DNA of 64,000 nt. Origin: Sporolactobacillus shoreicorticis (lineage in GTDB: Bacteria; Bacillota; Bacilli; Bacillales; Sporolactobacillaceae). Below, piece by piece: positions 19,359 through 27,425 of the stretch; within the stretch, counting starts at the first letter, position 1, and every line of letters starts with the position of its first letter. The notes beneath the pieces are model-generated. The model was not told where the DNA came from. It was given only the letters and a program-made list of their open reading frames with translations, and searched no databases. Position numbers and translations under genes: made by a program. Where the stretch lies: the NCBI RefSeq assembly GCF_024125445.1, contig NZ_JAMXWM010000003.1, forward strand, positions 124,001 through 188,000. Direction: 5' to 3'.

Positions 19359-19532
19359 TTATTTTGGCGGCTCAATCGCTTCGTTCGGACAGACATCTGC
19401 ACAAATTCCGCATTCCGTGCAACGTGCAGGATCAATCGTATACTGGACACCATCAAAAGAGATCGCTTCGCTCCCGCATTCCGATTCACATGCACCGCAG
19501 CCGATACAAAATTCGTTGATTTTATATGCCAT
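19359..19532 (-). CDS. 2[4Fe-4S] ferredoxin
   Basis: A 57-residue bacterial ferredoxin from ATG 19532. Two cluster motifs are visible: Cys9, Cys12, Cys15, Cys19 and Cys38, Cys41, Cys44, Cys48, each with the C-x2-C-x2-C-x3-C spacing. The second motif ends in CP as usual; the first has CG instead. The gene lies 21 bases after the nifJ stop and before cysE, so it is the natural electron carrier from pyruvate:ferredoxin oxidoreductase to AnfH. No flavodoxin (nifF) gene is present in the island. Short enough to be missed by automatic calling. Confidence 0.93.
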   Translation of the reverse strand: MAYKINEFCIGCGACESECGSEAISFDGVQYTIDPARCTECGICADVCPNEAIEPPK

Positions 19533-19553
19533 TTTCACCTACTCCTCTATTTA

Positions 19554-22500
19554 TTATTTTGTTGGCATCGAATCAAACGATTCACTCGGTTCATAAAGGG
19601 CCTGTAATTTCTTTAAATAACGATAGCGTGTCTGACCAATTACTCTTGCCTGTTCAAATAGCTTCTCCGCCCGTTCAGGAAAGGTTCGCTGCAGACGGGT
19701 ATATCTGTTTTCGTTTTTAATAAAATCGAGATAATCACCTGTTGGCTCTCGCGAATCGATGGTTAGCGGATTTTTTCCATTGGCACTATTTCTCGGATCA
19801 AATCGGAAATTATGCCAATAACCGGTCTCAACTGCTCGCTTCATCTCTTTTTGCGAATTCGCCATACCTCCTTTAATGCCGTGCATCTCACAAGGTGAGT
19901 AACCGATGATCAGCGAAGGGCCATGATAACTTTCTGCTTCAACAATAGCCTTCAGTGTTTGATTCAAATCGGCGCCCATGGAAACTTGCGCAAGATACAC
20001 GTTGCGATAGATCATGGCCATTTCCGTCAGATTTTTTTTCGCACGCTCATTCCCTGAATGAGCAAACTGTGCAACCTGACCGATACGGCTCGCTTTCGAT
20101 GCCTGCCCGCCGGTATTCGAATAAACTTCCGTATCAAAAATAAATACATTTACGTCTTCTCCGGTAGCAAGTATGTGATCTAAGCCCGCCGAATCAATAT
20201 CATACGCCCAGCCATCGCCGCCGAAGATCCAGACTGATTTTTTACCAAGATAGTCCTTATTCTTAATCAGTATCTTCAAGCGTTCATCATGATCAGAGAG
20301 GCGCTTTGATTCTTTGAGAAGCGTCTTTGTCGCATTTTTATTCTTCTCTCCGTCGTCTTTCGATTGCAGATAGTCGACAGCCGCTTTCTTCAATGCTGGA
20401 TCATCCACTGAATTGGCAAGATCGCGCACGAGCTTGATTAATCGTTCACGGATCGCTTTCTGTCCCAGGTACAAGCCGAGACCATTTTCCGCATTATCTT
20501 CAAACAAACTGTTGGACCATGCCGGCCCTTTATTATCCAAGGTTGTTGCATAGGGACAAGCTGCCGCCGGACCTCCCCAAATCGAAGAGCAGCCTGTCGC
20601 ATTGGAGATAAGCATTCGATCACCGAACAATTGGGTAATCAGCCGTGCATAAGATGTTTCCGCGCAACCGGCGCAGGACCCAGAAAATTCAAGCAACGGT
20701 TTATTAAACTGGCTTCCTTTCACTGTTGAGGCGTTCATCATGCCCGGTTTCTTATCGACGTGGTCAACCAGGTAGTCGAATACCGGCTGCTGATCCATCT
20801 GGCTTTCACGTGACTTCATCGTCAATGCACCGGGTTTCAGACAAGAATCGATACAGACCGTGCAGCCCATACAATCGAGAGGACTAACCGTTTGAATATA
20901 TTGATAATTTTCTACGCCTCTTCCCTTCATTGGCGTGATTTTCGCCTGACTTGGCAGTGCACCTGCTTCCTCATTCGTTAAAGCAAACGGACGAATAGCT
21001 GCGTGCGGACAAACAAAGGCGCAGCGATTGCATTGAATGCACAGATCCGGATTCCATTCAGGGACCTCGACTGCGACGCCTCTTTTTTCAAAGCCCGCCG
21101 CACCAAGCTCATAAGTGCCGTCCACATGAGGAACGAATGCCGAAACAGGTAAATCGTCTCCCTCCATACGGCTGACGGGATGCTGGATATGCTCTACCAT
21201 ATTGACTAAATCTGAATTCTTTGTATCGGCCTTCAAAGAAAAATGATATGTTTTTTTTGAGCTGATTGACTGTAATTTGACGCGGCGAATATTCTTCGTA
21301 CCTTCATCAATCGCCTCATAATTTGCCTGAACAATGTGATCACCTTTTGCTCCATAGCTTTTATAGGCAAACTCTTTCATCAGCCGAATTGCCTGTTGCT
21401 GAGGGATAATCTCTGAAAGTGTGAAAAAAGCGCTTTGCAAAATCGTATTTGTCCTTTTTCCCATGCCTATTTTACGGGCAATATCCGTCGCGTTAATTGC
21501 ATAAACCTGAATCTGATTTTCTTCAATATATTTGACGGCATCCGTGCCTAACTTTTCCGATAACTGTTCATCTGTCCATTGAGAATTAATCAAAAAAGTA
21601 CCGCCGGGTTTGACATCCTCAACGATGCGAAATTGTTTCTCAATATAAGACGGATTATGACAGGCGACAAAATCGGCTTTTCTGACATAGTAAGGGGACT
21701 TGATCTTACTAATGCCGAAACGCAAATGACTGATTGTGACCCCGCCGGTTTTTTTCGAATCATACTGGAAATAACCTTGAACATATTTATTGGTGTGATC
21801 ACCAATAATCTTAATTGAATTTTTATTTGCCCCGACCGTCCCATCACCGCCAATACCCCAGAATTTACACGAAAAGATATCCGGCGGCGTGGTAATCGGA
21901 GTATCGGTACGCTCATTAAGACTTAAATGGGTCACATCATCAACAATTCCAACTGTAAATTGTTCTTTTGGCTTTTCTTTTTTTAACTCATCGAAAATTG
22001 CAAAAACGGTTGACGGTGGTGTATCCTTAGACGATAAACCATAACGACCGCCAACGATTGTCGCAGTCGTTTTTCCATAAAGCGCTCTGATGACGTCAAG
22101 ATACAGTGGCTCTCCGGACGAACCCGGTTCTTTGGTTCGATCCATCACAGCAATTTTTACAACGCTCTCCGGAAGTACATCGAGAAAATGAGCGACAGAG
22201 AACGGTCGATATAAGCGAACTTTGATCAGGCCGATTTTCTCCCCCTGCGCCAATAAATAATCGACAACTTCTTCAACGACGTCACAGAAGGAACCCATGG
22301 CAATGATCACACGCTCCGCTTCGGGAGAGCCATAATAATTGAACAGCTTGTAATTCGTACCGATTTTCTGATTGATTTGATTCATATAATCTTCCACAAT
22401 TTCAGGAAATGCATCGTAATACGAATTACAGGCTTCGCGATTTTGAAAATACACATCGTCGTTTTGATGACTGCCGCGCATCGTTGGGTGTTCGGGATTC

Positions 22501-23123
22501 AAGGCGCGGTTTCTGAATGCGCTCAGACTGTCCTGATCAACCATTTTCGCAAGTTCCGCGTAATCCCAGGATTCGATTTTTTGGATTTCATGACTGGTAC
22601 GAAAGCCATCAAAGAAATTTACAAAAGGAATTCTTCCTTTCAATGTGGCCAGATAAGCGACCGGCGTCAGATCCATAACTTCCTGCGGATTTGACTCTGC
22701 AAGCATGGCAAAACCGGTTTGCCGACATGCATATACGTCCTGATGATCGCCGAAAATACTCAGCGAATGGGAAGCAAGCGCGCGTGCCGTAACATTAATA
22801 ACACAGGGAAGCAGTTCTCCCGCGATTTTATACATATTCGGGACCATCAACAGTAAGCCCTGGCTGGCGGTATAGGTCGTCGTCAATGCACCGGCGTTTA
22901 AACTTCCGTGCATTGTTCCCGCCGCGCCTGCCTCACTCTGCATTTCGTAAATATGCACGCGTTCACCAAATATATTTTTCAGCCCTTCGGCAGACCAGAT
23001 TTCTGTTGCTTCAGCCATAGGTGATGAAGGCGTAATCGGATAGATGGCCGCAACTTCAATAAAAGGGTAACTCGCGTATGCGGCAGCGGTATTCCCATCC
23101 ATCGTTTTTTTTGCTCTGATCAT
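19554..23123 (-). CDS. nifJ: Pyruvate:ferredoxin (flavodoxin) oxidoreductase
   Basis: A single-chain 1189-residue PFOR that oxidises pyruvate to acetyl-CoA and CO2 and passes low-potential electrons to ferredoxin. In order: pyrimidine-binding domain (AAIYPITPSSPMAE), domain II, gamma domain, two ferredoxin-type [4Fe-4S] motifs (CIQCNRCAFVCP and CMGCTVCIDSC), and the TPP domain (GGDGWAYDID, SNTGGQ). A Cys-rich segment, CAGCAETSYARL, holds the proximal-cluster ligands. Start ATG 23123 is 9 bases after AGGGAGG. In most aerobic Bacillales this enzyme is absent; its place beside a ferredoxin gene in the anf island points to electron supply for nitrogenase. Confidence 0.97.
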   Translation of the reverse strand: MIRAKKTMDGNTAAAYASYPFIEVAAIYPITPSSPMAEATEIWSAEGLKNIFGERVHIYEMQSEAGAAGTMHGSLNAGALTTTYTASQGLLLMVPNMYKIAGELLPCVINVTARALASHSLSIFGDHQDVYACRQTGFAMLAESNPQEVMDLTPVAYLATLKGRIPFVNFFDGFRTSHEIQKIESWDYAELAKMVDQDSLSAFRNRALNPEHPTMRGSHQNDDVYFQNREACNSYYDAFPEIVEDYMNQINQKIGTNYKLFNYYGSPEAERVIIAMGSFCDVVEEVVDYLLAQGEKIGLIKVRLYRPFSVAHFLDVLPESVVKIAVMDRTKEPGSSGEPLYLDVIRALYGKTTATIVGGRYGLSSKDTPPSTVFAIFDELKKEKPKEQFTVGIVDDVTHLSLNERTDTPITTPPDIFSCKFWGIGGDGTVGANKNSIKIIGDHTNKYVQGYFQYDSKKTGGVTISHLRFGISKIKSPYYVRKADFVACHNPSYIEKQFRIVEDVKPGGTFLINSQWTDEQLSEKLGTDAVKYIEENQIQVYAINATDIARKIGMGKRTNTILQSAFFTLSEIIPQQQAIRLMKEFAYKSYGAKGDHIVQANYEAIDEGTKNIRRVKLQSISSKKTYHFSLKADTKNSDLVNMVEHIQHPVSRMEGDDLPVSAFVPHVDGTYELGAAGFEKRGVAVEVPEWNPDLCIQCNRCAFVCPHAAIRPFALTNEEAGALPSQAKITPMKGRGVENYQYIQTVSPLDCMGCTVCIDSCLKPGALTMKSRESQMDQQPVFDYLVDHVDKKPGMMNASTVKGSQFNKPLLEFSGSCAGCAETSYARLITQLFGDRMLISNATGCSSIWGGPAAACPYATTLDNKGPAWSNSLFEDNAENGLGLYLGQKAIRERLIKLVRDLANSVDDPALKKAAVDYLQSKDDGEKNKNATKTLLKESKRLSDHDERLKILIKNKDYLGKKSVWIFGGDGWAYDIDSAGLDHILATGEDVNVFIFDTEVYSNTGGQASKASRIGQVAQFAHSGNERAKKNLTEMAMIYRNVYLAQVSMGADLNQTLKAIVEAESYHGPSLIIGYSPCEMHGIKGGMANSQKEMKRAVETGYWHNFRFDPRNSANGKNPLTIDSREPTGDYLDFIKNENRYTRLQRTFPERAEKLFEQARVIGQTRYRYLKKLQALYEPSESFDSMPTK

Positions 23124-23269
23124 TATGAACATCCTCCCTAAATCTTTTTGCTCCCCCTTAACATCTGCAAACAAATGCTTTTATCAATCTATTTTTATAC
23201 AAAATAAGAAAGTAAAATCTTAGACGATTAGCGGGGCAGGTGAGTGATCCGGCAAATAAAGGAGCCTTC

Positions 23270-23400
23270 GCTAAGCACGCGTATGTCCTGTACGAAACGC
23301 GAAAATCATCTCAGCCTATGAACAACGTCACAGCCGCCGTATCCTGCGAATTGCTTCCTGCGGTTCATCGGACCTTAGCCCCATCCATGACCGTCACAAC
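23270..23400 (+). repeat. Dispersed intergenic repeat, longest copy
   Basis: The 330-base gap upstream of nifJ holds no gene. Its middle shares ordered blocks with two other gaps: TTCGCTAA, an ACGC-TA-GTCCTG block and AACGCGAAA recur in opposite orientation at about 59591-59700, and GCTTCCTGCGG with a GTC-CAAC end recur in opposite orientation at 9855-9904. Identity to the 59.6 kb copy is roughly three quarters over the first 47 bases by eye. No terminal inverted repeats or reading frame were found. Confidence 0.55.
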
Positions 23401-23456
23401 TAAAGATTAAGCCTTCACCTTACGCAAGGGCTTGATGAAGCCAGGTCTTCTGATCA

Positions 23457-24458
23457 CTAACTCTTAAAACAGAAAGTCGCCATTGAACATCCCGCACATT
23501 GTGACGGCGAACATGTCCAATAAGGATTTTCTACCGTTTCAATCGTAAATCCGGAATTCGAAAGAGAAAAACAACATTCTCCATCTCCATTGTTCATGAC
23601 AACCTGATCCCTTTCATAATTAAAGCAAATGGCGATTCCTTTGCGAACCATCGTTTCGCCATCAAGCTGATTAACAACAAGCTTTGGTTCGATTTTCTCT
23701 AAATAACCTTCCTCATTCCGAACATCGATCCTGTTTTCTGATGTGATCAGTTTAATCACACGTCCTTTTTTATCAAAGACTAACGAGTTACTGTCCGCAG
23801 TAATGCCAAGAGCATCCGGATCAAAAATTGTCATTAAACCGATCGGCGTATGGACAATAGCGGGTCCCGCCGGTTCTAATGATTCCAGTTCTCCCGACGG
23901 ATACAACGAAAACCCGTTTCTTGCCGCAATTTCTCCGAGAGCTGTTTTTATATTAATCACTTCCCCCGGAAATAAAGTGATGCTGCGAATGCCACCATCC
24001 TTCCACAGTGCAACACAATTAATGAACGCCTTAAACTTAGTAAAGCCCAGATCAAAAGTCAGTGGCGTTTGCAAGGATCTTTCATCGTCTTCCGTCCAAA
24101 ATCCGCTGATTTTCCCATCAAGAGGAAAAAAACGGTTTAATTCTCCGGTATTATAAAAAGTGACAAATTCGGCCGGAAAGTCTCCGATCGGTGTGTAAAT
24201 TTCCTGTTGGTTTTCCAAAGATACTGCTTTGATCGCCGCGTCCTTATAAAACTCAATCGAATATTTGTTTTTCCTGCGTGCCGTCTCGGTATAAAAAGGA
24301 ACTAATTCGCCAATTTGAGTGACGATCATGATTTTATCAGATAACTGGATACCTTCCAACTCACCGGTCGAATAGCAACGATAAGATTCTATAGAACCGA
24401 AGACACCACCTGTCCGTACCCGGATCGTTTGATCATCGATCAGATCAAAATTTTCCAT
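23457..24458 (-). CDS. Unknown nif-island protein: MORN-like repeats with Cys-rich tail
   Basis: A 333-residue soluble protein with no signal peptide or membrane segment. Most of it is made of repeats of about 20-25 residues resembling YxxGxLxxLxL/P (for example FYNTGELNRFFPLDG, LWKDGGIRSITLFPGE, LYPSGELESLEP), a beta-rich pattern reminiscent of MORN repeats, interspersed with TPIGD/TPIGL turns. The C-terminus carries Cys316, Cys321, Cys324 and Cys330 (C-x4-C-x2-C-x5-C), which could bind an Fe-S cluster or other metal. It lies between nifB and nifJ on the same strand. I recall similar proteins near nif genes in anaerobes but know of no assigned function. Confidence 0.8.
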   Translation of the reverse strand: MENFDLIDDQTIRVRTGGVFGSIESYRCYSTGELEGIQLSDKIMIVTQIGELVPFYTETARRKNKYSIEFYKDAAIKAVSLENQQEIYTPIGDFPAEFVTFYNTGELNRFFPLDGKISGFWTEDDERSLQTPLTFDLGFTKFKAFINCVALWKDGGIRSITLFPGEVINIKTALGEIAARNGFSLYPSGELESLEPAGPAIVHTPIGLMTIFDPDALGITADSNSLVFDKKGRVIKLITSENRIDVRNEEGYLEKIEPKLVVNQLDGETMVRKGIAICFNYERDQVVMNNGDGECCFSLSNSGFTIETVENPYWTCSPSQCAGCSMATFCFKS

Positions 24459-24605
24459 GGCCTACCACCCTCAATCAGTTCCTTTTGTTTTGATTTCATT
24501 TTCTGTGAAATGCTGCTTACAAAGCGGCTTTCTTGTTCATTGCGGTTTGGCATAGACGCAAACACTATTTTTTGTTCATTTTAAACATTCGGAACTTTTT
24601 GTCTA

Positions 24606-26024
24606 TCATTTGAATGAGCGAGCCGACTGTGCCGCCTGATTAACGGCATGGGCAACAGTATCAACAGTCACAATAGGATCAATGCCCATATCCAACAGCT
24701 TTTTATTGGGCACTTTGCCAATTCTCAGTGCCAGAACCCCGCTGCAATCAACGATCGTTTTCAATATTCCCTCCCACTTATCTTCTTTTCTCTTTTGGCA
24801 ATCATCATAACCGTTACAGTAATGCTCAACCCTTCTCTTCTCAACAAACTGTGTGGTTTTACCGTCACTTTCGTAAATATAGAATTCTTCAGCCTGACCG
24901 AAATGTGTATCTACGATTGCCCCATTGCTTGTGGCAACCGCATAGCGTTTTAAGTGTGAACGATCACGTTTTTTACGTTCTTCATCAGAAGAATACGTGG
25001 ATGAATTAAGGTTTTGTTTCGGTTTCATTTTTTCTTTCACTGTACATTTCGTAGAACACTGCCGATAAATTTCAGATAGGGATAAGTCATTATCAAGCGT
25101 TCCTACAGCATCCGCCCGGCATTGTCTGCAGTGGCGCATTTGCTTAAGGTCAATTTCACAAACATTTCGCAATTCATCAATATCCTCACTCTTCAACGTA
25201 TCTAAATATTCAAATACTGAACCAACGACCGGAATATGCGGCATAATATTGGACATGTAGATACCCAGATCTTTGACTTTTTTTATAACATCCGGAATAT
25301 GATGGTCGTTAATTCCTTTCAAAGCAACACAATTTATTTTTGTAACCACTTCATATTCTTTTAATAATTTCAATCCGGCAAGCTGATTAGCCATCAGAAT
25401 AGTCGCTGCCTCTCGTCCGGAGTATAGCTTTCCAAAATAGTTGATATGTTTATAGATTTTCGCCCCGATTTCTACATCTACAGCATTCACCGTTACAGTA
25501 AAATGGGTCACTCCCAACTCAACCAATTCCCTAGCATAAAAAGGCAGCATTAACCCATTGGTCGAAATACAAAAGGTAACCTCCGGATCATACATGCGAA
25601 TGAGTTTCAGCGTTTTTTTTGTTTCCTCAAAATTTGCCAATGCATCTCCCGGTCCGGCTATCCCAACCACTTTCAGGTTTTTAAGATGTTTTTTCAATTC
25701 AATATATTGTTCAAAAGCTTCATTTGCCGATAATACTTTTGACGTAACACCCGGTCGACTTTCATTACAGCAGTCGAATTTTCGGACACAATAATTGCAC
25801 TGGATATTACATCTGGGGGCTATTGGGAGATGTACTCTGGCATTTCTGCATGCACCGGGACCAAAACAAGGATGTTCCCTGGTTCTTTCTTCTAAATGAA
25901 TTTCATCATTTAGGACCGCTATTTTTTTCTTTTGCGCATTGTTATTGAAATTCCATGAGATACGCGAGCGAGGATCATTTTTTTCATTCATACTCATTGT
26001 TTCACTCGTATTCATTTTATCCAT
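24606..26024 (-). CDS. nifB: Nitrogenase cofactor biosynthesis protein NifB
   Basis: NifB is the radical SAM enzyme that fuses two [4Fe-4S] units and inserts carbide to make NifB-co (the L-cluster), the common precursor of all nitrogenase cofactors. The radical SAM cysteines Cys72, Cys76 and Cys79 sit in APRCNIQCNYC, preceded by the family motif HPCFGPGACRNARVHLPIAP. The radical SAM domain runs to about residue 320; a NifX-type domain (about 370-470, AVATSNGAIVDTHFGQAEEFYIY) follows. Start ATG 26024 is 9 bases after GGAGG, with GTG 26027 an alternative. It is the only cofactor-scaffold gene in the window, with no nifEN. Confidence 0.97.
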   Translation of the reverse strand: MDKMNTSETMSMNEKNDPRSRISWNFNNNAQKKKIAVLNDEIHLEERTREHPCFGPGACRNARVHLPIAPRCNIQCNYCVRKFDCCNESRPGVTSKVLSANEAFEQYIELKKHLKNLKVVGIAGPGDALANFEETKKTLKLIRMYDPEVTFCISTNGLMLPFYARELVELGVTHFTVTVNAVDVEIGAKIYKHINYFGKLYSGREAATILMANQLAGLKLLKEYEVVTKINCVALKGINDHHIPDVIKKVKDLGIYMSNIMPHIPVVGSVFEYLDTLKSEDIDELRNVCEIDLKQMRHCRQCRADAVGTLDNDLSLSEIYRQCSTKCTVKEKMKPKQNLNSSTYSSDEERKKRDRSHLKRYAVATSNGAIVDTHFGQAEEFYIYESDGKTTQFVEKRRVEHYCNGYDDCQKRKEDKWEGILKTIVDCSGVLALRIGKVPNKKLLDMGIDPIVTVDTVAHAVNQAAQSARSFK

Positions 26025-26144
26025 CACTATTTCCCTCCTTTACCCCTTTTGTCACCGTTTCATTACATATGCAGATCAATTCGTCGGCCGATCATGAGAG
26101 ACGGATAAGAAATAATTAAGTGACTGTCCGATTTTTATTGCGTC

Positions 26145-26486
26145 CTAGTTGCACAAGCCTAAAGCAATTTTTGCCTTTCGAGTCATCCGGTCTTTTGTCC
26201 ACGGCGGATTCCAAACAAAATTCACTTCGACTTCGTTTATTTCTTTGATTTTTTTTAAGGTACGTTTTACATCATAGGAAAGCGATCCCGCAAGCGGACA
26301 GCCCATAAACGTCAAGGTCATGTTTATTAGAACATTCTTCTCATCATCAATACCAACGCTGTATATCAAACCAAGATTAATAATATCTACGGACAATTCC
26401 GGATCAATAACATCTTCAAGCGCTTCGAGTATCCGGTCTTTCAAATTTTCCAATTCTTTATTTTCGCTTATCGTGTCCTCACTCAT
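26145..26486 (-). CDS. MIP18/SufT-like (DUF59) Fe-S assembly factor
   Basis: A 113-residue member of the MIP18/PaaD/SufT family, small carriers that help mature Fe-S proteins. The core is visible as VIDPELSVDIINLGLIYSVGI, then TLTFMGCPLAGSL with the reactive Cys, then EVEVNFVWNPPWTKDRMT. Start ATG 26486 is 10 bases after GGAGG. It lies between the flavin-protein gene and nifB, so it probably serves cluster delivery to nitrogenase components, which is inference from position. It may partly make up for the absence of nifU in the island. Confidence 0.88.
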   Translation of the reverse strand: MSEDTISENKELENLKDRILEALEDVIDPELSVDIINLGLIYSVGIDDEKNVLINMTLTFMGCPLAGSLSYDVKRTLKKIKEINEVEVNFVWNPPWTKDRMTRKAKIALGLCN

Positions 26487-26580
26487 CAAGAATCTTCCTC
26501 CTTCCATTTTTATAGTGGTCCCATGCAAGGTGCGGCAATTTGTATCCAAGACAAAATGTTCAACTGCCGGCTTCAGGAAA

Positions 26581-27120
26581 TCATCTCATTTTTTCAATAG
26601 CGGTAAACATATGATTCATATCTACTGGGTTTTCTTTTGCAGTTAGATGTTCCGGACAGATACAATATACAGATACCGCTTTATTGTTCAACGATGAATG
26701 GTATCTTTCAACAACTTGTTTCAAGACATTCTTGTCAAAAAGACCCGGAGTAAACTTTTCCAAAAATTTTCCCAACGCTTCAATTTTTTCATTTGGATCT
26801 TCCACGAGCATTGCCTTGCCAAAGATAACAACACTAAAATAAGAAGTATCGCATTTACAGGGAACCGAGCTTTTTACAGTACCCAATTCTTCAAATACAG
26901 TAAAACAAACATGAGCGTTTTCCCGTAAAATATGATTCTTTCTGCCTGTTCCTAAACCATGGATATAAATTTTTCCATTTAAGAACACGTAGTTTACAGG
27001 TATCGTATAGGGTTTGGATTTATCACTCATTCCCAATGATCCAACTCTTTTTTCGATTAAAAATCGATCAATTCTTTCTTTATCATTACAAATTCTCTGT
27101 TTGTACGATATCCCTTTCAA
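26581..27120 (-). CDS. Pyridoxamine 5'-phosphate oxidase-like flavin protein (NimA type)
   Basis: A 179-residue FMN-binding split-barrel protein. Visible family features: ERIDRFLIEKRVGSLGMSDKSKPYTIPVNYVFLNGKIYIHG, the GRKNHILRENAHVCFTVFEE strand and YFSVVIFGKAMLVED. A CKC pair (SSVPCKCDTSYFS) and further Cys (VYCICPEH) could bind metal or heme. Start TTG 27120 has GAGGAG 8 bases upstream. It begins a probable second transcript after anfK. Its substrate is unknown; a redox or oxygen-protection role near nitrogenase is possible but unproven. Confidence 0.82.
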   Translation of the reverse strand: MKGISYKQRICNDKERIDRFLIEKRVGSLGMSDKSKPYTIPVNYVFLNGKIYIHGLGTGRKNHILRENAHVCFTVFEELGTVKSSVPCKCDTSYFSVVIFGKAMLVEDPNEKIEALGKFLEKFTPGLFDKNVLKQVVERYHSSLNNKAVSVYCICPEHLTAKENPVDMNHMFTAIEKMR

Positions 27121-27425
27121 ATGACAATCTCCTCATCTTTTAATTTGAATGGCGCGCACAATAAATTCGAAAATTCTGTCATATAATTGAATTTCTGTCG
27201 ACCATTTTGAGGTGACAAGCAACATGTGACAGATCAAACGATTCCAAAGATCCGACTCAGTATAGAATAATTTATTTTAAATAAATGAACGGAAAGGATC
27301 TCGCCCCTGCTTGAATAAGTTATTTTTTCGCAAAAAGTAGCTTTTTTGAGCATTCTCAAACACTGAACAGCCTTATCTCCGTATGCCAACAATATAGGGT
27401 AACATCTCAGACCATTAACGATTGT
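27121..27425. other. Gap between anfK and the flavin-protein gene
   Basis: About 305 bases with no gene. On the minus strand, GACAGAAATT and GACAGAATTT form a short direct repeat about 20 bases apart near 27165-27200, just before the ribosome-binding site, and a looser CTGTCAC/TTGTCAC pair lies further upstream. Either may be an operator. I saw no convincing rho-independent terminator for the anfHDGK transcript, so read-through into the downstream genes is possible. Confidence 0.35.
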
